This document shows, in pieces, positions 58,255-64,000 of a DNA stretch of 64,000 nucleotides. The notes beneath the pieces were generated by a model, which was given only the letters and a program-made list of their open reading frames with translations, ran no database searches and was not told the DNA's origin. Source of the stretch: Brachynemurus nebulosus (Eukaryota > Arthropoda > Insecta > Neuroptera > Myrmeleontidae); contig JAPWDM010000046.1 of the NCBI GenBank assembly GCA_035578155.1, positions 2,511,472-2,575,471 of the forward strand, in the 5' to 3' direction. Each line of letters begins with the position of its first letter. The stretch's first letter is position 1. Made by a program: the position numbers and the translations under genes.

Positions 58255-58604
58255 TTGCGGCTTTTTAAACCTACTTATGTGGGTCTTCTTCTTACAGTTC
58301 GAGAACTAATTGGTTTCCCAATGTCTCCCGATAAAGCTGCAGTGAGATCAGAAGAAGTTTTTTTGCGGTCCTTAAGTGAGTCACGGATAAGTTTTCTAAT
58401 CTGGCGGTCAGTAATAGCGCGTTTTCTGCCCGTTCTCATTTTGTTTGTGTGAGAGCCAGTCTCCATGAACCTTTTAATTGTAAATTGCACTGCACATCGT
58501 CAAACTTTTGTTAATTTAGCAATCTGTATTTGAGTCTTCCCTTCTTCATATAAAATCTGGATTTTTATTCGTGTTTTTGTGTTAAGTTCTGGTTGTTTCG
58601 GCAT
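58255..58604 (-). pseudogene. Tc1 transposase DNA-binding half, right arm
   Basis: Inverted copy of the left arm from ATG 58604. It has the same TGA at codon 35 (58502-58500) and the same HTH sequence (KLIRDSLKDRKKTSSDLTAA). It loses similarity to a coding frame near the palindrome centre. Confidence 0.8.
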
Positions 58605-58861
58605 TTCGTATTACAAACTGTCTCTACTATACGAATAAACAACAGGCTAACAAATAAGTTACAATATTTTTCAAAAAACTTCAAATTTGACATTTTGCGG
58701 GCCAGGTGTTTTATGGTACCTTAAAACCCTTTATCAATTGTTTAAAATTAACTCTTAGTATTGCCTTTCATTCTATTATTAAACAGAAAAGTCATTTTTA
58801 AATTAATTTTAGAGTTACACGTGTTTTATGGGGGTGCTCAATACTTTTGGCCAAGGCTGTA

Positions 58862-59580
58862 TATCAGACATTTTTTTTCTACAGAATCGTGTTCTACGGA
58901 TGCGAAAACGGATAGCGCCCGTACTCTCGCCTCTCGCCGTTCTTATTGTATAGGCTGTATAAATCTAATTTTTTCAGTTAAAAAATTCGACTAAAAATTT
59001 GATAACTAGTTGGAAATTTTATTTTGAAAATCGCCATTTTTCAACAAATATTCAAATTAGTGAAAACGCGCCATTTCTTGAATATGACGTAACATTTTGT
59101 AGCTAGATATGTCGATTTTAATAATTTTCATCGGTGAAATGAAATTGTATTTTCTTTTGAATATTTCTATTAGCTTATATAATATATAGTAATAATAGTC
59201 GGCCAGAATTCTAATAAATACTTGTTTTTACTTTGACATTTTATGAATATAATCAAAGTTTTGAGGTTATAAATATTGACATTGACGTTTAGTTGCTTCA
59301 AACTGTGACGTCACTATAGTAAGGTGTTTTTCCCGCCTTTTTCTCATTTAAAATTGGTAGGGTTATTTTCTTTTTGATGATTTTTTACAGAATCTGTCGA
59401 AAATGAAAAAATCACTTAACTTATATGGAAAAACAATGCTTTTAGAATATTTTTGTAACTTCAGTCAAGTATTGTACTGTTTTGTACTAGTACTAGTATT
59501 GTACTAATCAGCCCTATTGTACTGCTACTGTAAACAGTTATTGATGTGCATATCAAAACAGCAGTTTTTAAAAATTTTGT
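58862..59580. other. non-coding part of the hAT-type element
   Basis: No ORF or terminus was recognised. An (ACTAGT/GTACT)-rich stretch TACTGTTTTGTACTAGTACT lies at about 59468-59500. Confidence 0.35.
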
Positions 59581-59589
59581 CTGCCTGTC

Positions 59590-59910
59590 TGTCTGTGTGT
59601 TCACGCATCACGGAAAAGCTACAGGTAATTTGGTGTGATGATAACTTATTACCTGGTTCAACATCTAGGATATTTTTTATTCCGGGAAAATGTCTCATTC
59701 CCATGATAAAATAGAAAAACCATTTTGAGCATGTGCACACATTACGCAAAAACTATTTAACGAATTTTGATGAAATTTGGTGTGGTGATAACTTATTACC
59801 TCGGTTAACATCTAAGATACCTTTTACACTGAGAAAATGTCTCATTTCCACGGGAAAATAGAAAAACCATCTTGACCATATGCTCGCATTACGCAAAAAC
59901 TATTGTTCTA
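59590..59910. repeat. ~145-bp direct repeat, two copies
   Basis: The block AATTTGGTGTGATGATAACT and the later GAAAATAGAAAAACCAT recur about 145-150 bp apart, with CGCAAAAACTATT at each end. This is typical of the interior of Helitron-type insect repeats. No ORF. Confidence 0.65.
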
Positions 59911-60312
59911 TGCAAGTTCTGTATAATTATTCCACTTATATTTTTTGAATTAATTTTTTCAATTAAAAAAAGAAGAAAGAAAATATAGTGCTCTGTGTTT
60001 AATTTGTAGAAAAAAACTTTGTCCAATGTAGCCACTGAAAGATTGAATACGTACAGGTTAGAAAAAACCTGAAATTAAAGTTTTCATTTTTCAGTTGAAA
60101 ATAAAGTTGTGAAACAAACATTTTTGTGTTGGGCTTATTAATGTGATTCTTTTATTATTACAATTTACAATCGAATTTTTAACCTGTTTACGTTATTTAT
60201 GCTGTTTACATATTTACTTACAAAAAATATATTGTAAACAGAAGTCGTGTTTACGTGTAAACTGTGCTTGTAAACACTGTAAACAGTTTACGCGCCTATC
60301 ACTGGTTTTAAC

Positions 60313-60608
60313 TTTTTAGATATAATTTAATAATATGCTATATATAGCTCTATATGCTCTTCCGAATATTTACTGTTTGATCTCTAAGAAAGATAAAAAT
60401 TTTGCAAATCGTTTTTTCATAAATTAATTAAAATAAGACTACATGGATAAAGTGATTTCTTAAATTAATCTTTACAGAATAGTGGTTTTATAACAAAATA
60501 AATTATCACATCAGATATGAATATGAAAATAATAATAATTAACTTTTTTTCAATCTTATACGTATATAATACAAATCATGTAATAAATTAGATGAACTTT
60601 ATGAAGAT
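60313..60608. other. 3' flank of the ABC transporter gene
   Basis: AT-rich. On the - strand, AATAAA-like signals near 60500 (TTTATT on +) could serve as the polyadenylation signal. Confidence 0.35.
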
Positions 60609-63600
60609 TCAGTCATCATCCGAATTTATTTTTGGTGTTCCAAATTTTTTATTGTAAGATTGTTCTGCTACTTCATATAACAATTGTTGCATACCTCTAT
60701 CTAACTGAGATACCATTCGTGTTAGAAATCCATCTTTATCTTGTAATAAAAGATAAGAATGATTCACTTCAACGATTTTTCCAGCATCTATAACTAATAC
60801 ACGATCTGAATCCATAATTGTATTTAACCGATGAGCAATTGTTAAAACCGTACAATCAGCGAATTTTTCACGTATGGTAGTTTGAATCAAATTATCTGTT
60901 TGTGGATCAATATTTGCAGTAGCTTCATCTAATATTAGAATTTTGTTATTTCGTACAAGTGCTCTTGCTAAACATACAAGTTGTCGTTCACCAACACTAA
61001 AATTTGCACCATCTTCTGCAATAGCTGAATTTAAACCTCCCAGTTCTTCTGACACAATGGCACTTAATTCAACTACTTCCAATGCTTGATACAATTTATA
61101 GTCGGGATATTCATCAAATGGGTCCAAATTATAGCGTATAGTTCCTGAAAATAGGACTGGTTCTTGTGGTATTATAGACAATTTACGTCGAAGTTCGTGT
61201 AGCCCAATATATTTAGTGTTGATTTCATCAATTATAATTCGACCATCAATAACATCAGTCAACCGAAATAATGCATAAATTAACGACGATTTTCCAGCAC
61301 CTGTGCGCCCCACTATACCGATTTTTTCTTTCGGTTGAACATGCAATTCCAAATTACGTAGGACCGGTGGACTTTTAATTGAATACTGCATACTAAATTT
61401 TTTAAATTCAATGGAAGGATTAACAGGCCATTCAACAGGTGGGCCACGCTCCTTCGGGGAGTAATAATTACGTTCTTGTTCAATATTATTATATTCGAAA
61501 ATTCTTTCTACTGAAGTTAATTGATTTTCTAATTCTGCTGATTGCCGCATACCCCACTGAAACATACCAATTAAACCCATTACTTGAGTAATAGCGAGAC
61601 CCGTGAGACCGCCAACTTTATCACTTTCAGTATCAAAAAGAAAAGTGAAGGTAACTATAGTGATATAAACTGTGCAAATAAGATCAAGCCAGTATCCAAA
61701 CGCACGAGATGTACCAATAAACAAGAACCAAGCACTGCTATGAATATCTTGTTCTCCATCAAATTCACTAATCAAAATCTTTTCTGCTGAAAAAGCTCGA
61801 ATAGTCGCCAGTCCTTGAAGTGACGCATTTAAATGATTAAAAACTGGGCTTTTTGTAATACCTTCCAATCGCTTCAAGCTGCGACTCGTACGCACGTAAT
61901 AACTTCGAATATAATAAAAGCCAATACACATGACAGTCGTAGGTATTATAAGCCAATAATTCACGAACATTATGACAACACAAGCTCCTACTAGTGTTAG
62001 TGTTATTTGAACGAAATCGATAAATGCAGCAGGTAGTAATTCATCCACTTGTCCTATATCTTTCGAAAACCGATTTAATATGATTCCAGATGGGTTTGTA
62101 TTAAAAAATCTCATTGTGGCATGTGCAACATTACGGAACATTGTGTCGTGCATTTTAGTACTAGATCGCTTACAAATCGTAAAAAATATGAAGGATCTTG
62201 ATAATGTCACAACAACGGCACTACACAAAATACCAATATAAATATAAATAAAAGTATCACGTTCTATTCTAAAAACAGAATTACTAGGTTCTTCTGGTTC
62301 CATATATGGTGGTGGATGTCGCAGTACCTCTACGATAACCCAATTGGCTATCCAGTAATCACCACCGCTAGCACATACCTGAGCTCCTAAGAAACCCATT
62401 ATCATTAATGTCAACAAAATACAATTTCCTCCTTGTTTAAAGTAAGATGTAAATGTTTCACATTTAACTGCACCGTACGTACGCATTTCTTTTGGTGCTT
62501 CTGTTTTTTGACCATCTTTTACCGTTCCGCTACCACTGACCATAGAAATAGACCTTAACATTTGTACTCCCGCATTGTCTTTCATTTTTTTATCTTGTTC
62601 CGCACCCTCTTCTACCGCTCTTAACATTTTAGAGAATTGCAGACCTTTGTAGCTTAATTCATTAAAGGTACCCTCAGCTTCTATTTTTCCTTTATCCATA
62701 ATAACAATATGATCGACGTGGCGTAAATACTGTAACTGATGTGTAACCAAAATAACGGTTTTTTCTTTTAAATATTTACTAATACATTCACTAAAAATTT
62801 GTCTTCCTACCGCTGTGTCAACAGCTGACAAAGGATCATCCAAAATATAGATATCAGCTTCTTTATAAACACATCTAGCTAAATTAACACGCGCACGTTG
62901 ACCACCACTTAAAGAAACACCCTTCTCACCAACAATTGTACGATCACCATAAGACAATTGTTTAAAATCTCGGACCAAAGCGCAAACTGAAATTACTTTC
63001 ATATAACGGTCTCGGTCATAAGGTGAGCCAAATAAAATATTCTGTCTAATAGATCCAGCAAAAAGCCATGGCTCTTGAGATGAATACGAAATTGTTCCAT
63101 TGACTGTAAGTCTACCTTCTAAAACTGGAAGTTCTCTAAGTACGACACTGAGTAATGTTGATTTCCCAGATCCTACAGGACCAATAATAGCAACTAAACG
63201 ACCTGGTTCAACTAATAAGCTAACATCGTTTAAATCAAGTGGTCCACGCTTTGCCCATCTAGCGTTAACATGACTCAATTGGAAACCAAGAGTTCTTAAA
63301 TTCGGTGTACTAAAAGTAACTAGAGATCTCTTAGTTTGAGTCAATTTCTCATCAGCAGAGCCTTGTGCTTCTTCTGTATGCATAAATTCTTGAATACGTT
63401 TAATGGCAACTATTGCCTCAGCACACTGTGTTACAGCTTGTGGAAAATTTGTTGTCATTGTGTGGCGTAATATTAGATAATGTGATGTTATCATAAACAT
63501 TTGTTCTGCAGTAATATGGTTACCCCAAAGAATGTAAACAAAAATGCTTATAAATATTCCAGCACGTGCCGTGAACATAATAAATGACATAGTAATTCCT

Positions 63601-63998
63601 TTGATGTAACCACTTTTTTGAATATATTTTATTTCACGTTTTCTGGTGTTGAATATGAGTTGAATAAATGGATATTCCCAAGTGTACATCTTGATCACTT
63701 GCATTCCTTGAATAATCTCGTTCATTTGGCGAACGCGTTCATCTGTAGCTATGGCTGTATTGCGCCTTATACGGATTGTTAAGATTCCTAGCACTATTTG
63801 AAGTGGTATAAATATAAAAACTGCAATCGCTCCATAAATTGCAGCAACTCCAATTTCATAATACAATAGAACAGTAATAATAATTGCCTGAATTGGAGAT
63901 ATCCACAAATAATGGCAATACATGGGAGCATTATCAAATCGTAATACATCGTTTGATACCAAATTCATAATTTGTCCAGGCGTTACTTTTGTTAATGT
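60609..63998 (-). CDS. ABCC4: ABCC4/MRP4-like multidrug resistance transporter (5' partial)
   Basis: The frame is open from the right edge (reading TLTKVTPGQIMNLVSNDV) to the TGA at 60609-60611. About 1,129 of the expected ~1,330 residues are present; the missing part is the N-terminal half of the first membrane domain. Numbered from the Met at 63968: NBD1 has Walker A GPVGSGKST (~263), signature LSGGQ (~353) and Walker B ILDDP (~375). The second membrane domain is at about 520-790. NBD2 has Walker A GRTGAGKSS (887), signature FSVGERQ (~990), Walker B ILILDEAT (~1010) and the switch His in TIAHR (~1045). The Asp after Walker B in NBD1 and Glu in NBD2 are the normal ABCC asymmetry. It exports organic anions, cyclic nucleotides and conjugates across the plasma membrane. 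The whole 3.4 kb is one exon, with no break seen. Confidence 0.93.
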   Translation of the reverse strand, partial: TLTKVTPGQIMNLVSNDVLRFDNAPMYCHYLWISPIQAIIITVLLYYEIGVAAIYGAIAVFIFIPLQIVLGILTIRIRRNTAIATDERVRQMNEIIQGMQVIKMYTWEYPFIQLIFNTRKREIKYIQKSGYIKGITMSFIMFTARAGIFISIFVYILWGNHITAEQMFMITSHYLILRHTMTTNFPQAVTQCAEAIVAIKRIQEFMHTEEAQGSADEKLTQTKRSLVTFSTPNLRTLGFQLSHVNARWAKRGPLDLNDVSLLVEPGRLVAIIGPVGSGKSTLLSVVLRELPVLEGRLTVNGTISYSSQEPWLFAGSIRQNILFGSPYDRDRYMKVISVCALVRDFKQLSYGDRTIVGEKGVSLSGGQRARVNLARCVYKEADIYILDDPLSAVDTAVGRQIFSECISKYLKEKTVILVTHQLQYLRHVDHIVIMDKGKIEAEGTFNELSYKGLQFSKMLRAVEEGAEQDKKMKDNAGVQMLRSISMVSGSGTVKDGQKTEAPKEMRTYGAVKCETFTSYFKQGGNCILLTLMIMGFLGAQVCASGGDYWIANWVIVEVLRHPPPYMEPEEPSNSVFRIERDTFIYIYIGILCSAVVVTLSRSFIFFTICKRSSTKMHDTMFRNVAHATMRFFNTNPSGIILNRFSKDIGQVDELLPAAFIDFVQITLTLVGACVVIMFVNYWLIIPTTVMCIGFYYIRSYYVRTSRSLKRLEGITKSPVFNHLNASLQGLATIRAFSAEKILISEFDGEQDIHSSAWFLFIGTSRAFGYWLDLICTVYITIVTFTFLFDTESDKVGGLTGLAITQVMGLIGMFQWGMRQSAELENQLTSVERIFEYNNIEQERNYYSPKERGPPVEWPVNPSIEFKKFSMQYSIKSPPVLRNLELHVQPKEKIGIVGRTGAGKSSLIYALFRLTDVIDGRIIIDEINTKYIGLHELRRKLSIIPQEPVLFSGTIRYNLDPFDEYPDYKLYQALEVVELSAIVSEELGGLNSAIAEDGANFSVGERQLVCLARALVRNNKILILDEATANIDPQTDNLIQTTIREKFADCTVLTIAHRLNTIMDSDRVLVIDAGKIVEVNHSYLLLQDKDGFLTRMVSQLDRGMQQLLYEVAEQSYNKKFGTPKINSDDD

Positions 63999-64000
63999 CC

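Larger units (their letters stand above)
57340..58859. mobile_element. palindromic Tc1 element, two transposase N-termini
   Basis: The ends are CAGCCTTGGCCAAAAGTATT and its complement, flanked by TA (57338-57339 and 58860-58861). The element is an inverted duplication centred near 58100. Each arm holds the first ~140 codons of a Tc1 transposase (DNA-binding part), and neither holds the DDE catalytic part. It begins only 10 bp after the Helitron end. Confidence 0.85.
53628..60304. mobile_element. hAT-type element, 6.7 kb with nested insertions
   Basis: The termini are CAGTGATAGGCGTTTACGTG and (complement) CAGTGATAGGCGCGTAAACT. A perfect duplication GTTTTAAC stands at 53620-53627 and 60305-60312. 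Subterminal GTAAAC/GTTTAC repeats occur at both ends. The original element was probably a short MITE; most of its length is now the Helitron (53839-57329) and the Tc1 palindrome (57340-58859). No hAT transposase was found. Confidence 0.85.

Overview
The window is AT-rich nuclear DNA from an animal, almost certainly an insect. It contains parts of two host genes: a spliced, ARMC9-like armadillo gene on the + strand (6156-14291) and an ABCC4/MRP4-like transporter on the - strand that runs off the right edge (60609-63998). Other pointers are short TTAGG tracts (insect telomere unit), an env-bearing gypsy/errantivirus, a Penelope-like element, a Polinton/adintovirus-type DNA polymerase B relic, a mariner and many (TA)n arrays. 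The insect order cannot be told from the sequence. No rRNA, tRNA gene, CRISPR or prokaryotic feature was seen.

Layout. 1-5544: the 3' end of a LINE abuts a gypsy/errantivirus that has lost its 5' LTR, gag and protease but keeps broken pol, broken env and a 419-bp 3' LTR. 6156-14291: five exons of the ARMC9-like gene. Its introns hold a decayed hAT-like element (6694-9408) with a second TIR element inside it, and a foldback element (10981-12441) that carries a tRNA-like Pol III promoter. 14292-24070: non-coding repeats, including a Helitron 3' end, further copies of the tRNA-like element, long inverted repeats and TA arrays. 24076-32900: a Polinton/adintovirus-like relic with a convergent unknown ORF, a nearly full-length PolB pseudogene with a probable spliced leader, a small unknown gene, and two CRE-plus-TATA promoters. 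33665-34168: fragment of a cysteine-rich multicopy protein.

35801-52073 is a mosaic of transposons. It has a hAT-type MITE, a 2.9-kb inverted repeat followed by an array of ~121-bp units, an intact mariner inserted in that array, a Tc1-derived MITE inside a TA microsatellite, a Penelope GIY-YIG fragment with a hammerhead-like motif downstream, a hAT-type MITE with twelve TATCGATA sites, and a 1.46-kb near-perfect palindrome flanked by TTA.

53628-60304 is a nested stack. A hAT-type element with a perfect 8-bp duplication (GTTTTAAC) was interrupted by a 3.5-kb Helitron that encodes a complete OTU-type cysteine protease, and by a palindromic Tc1 derivative. Two smaller MITEs lie inside the Helitron. 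Only the mariner transposase, the OTU ORF and the two host genes look intact; the other coding regions are pseudogenes. All homology statements rest on reading motifs by eye; no database search was run.
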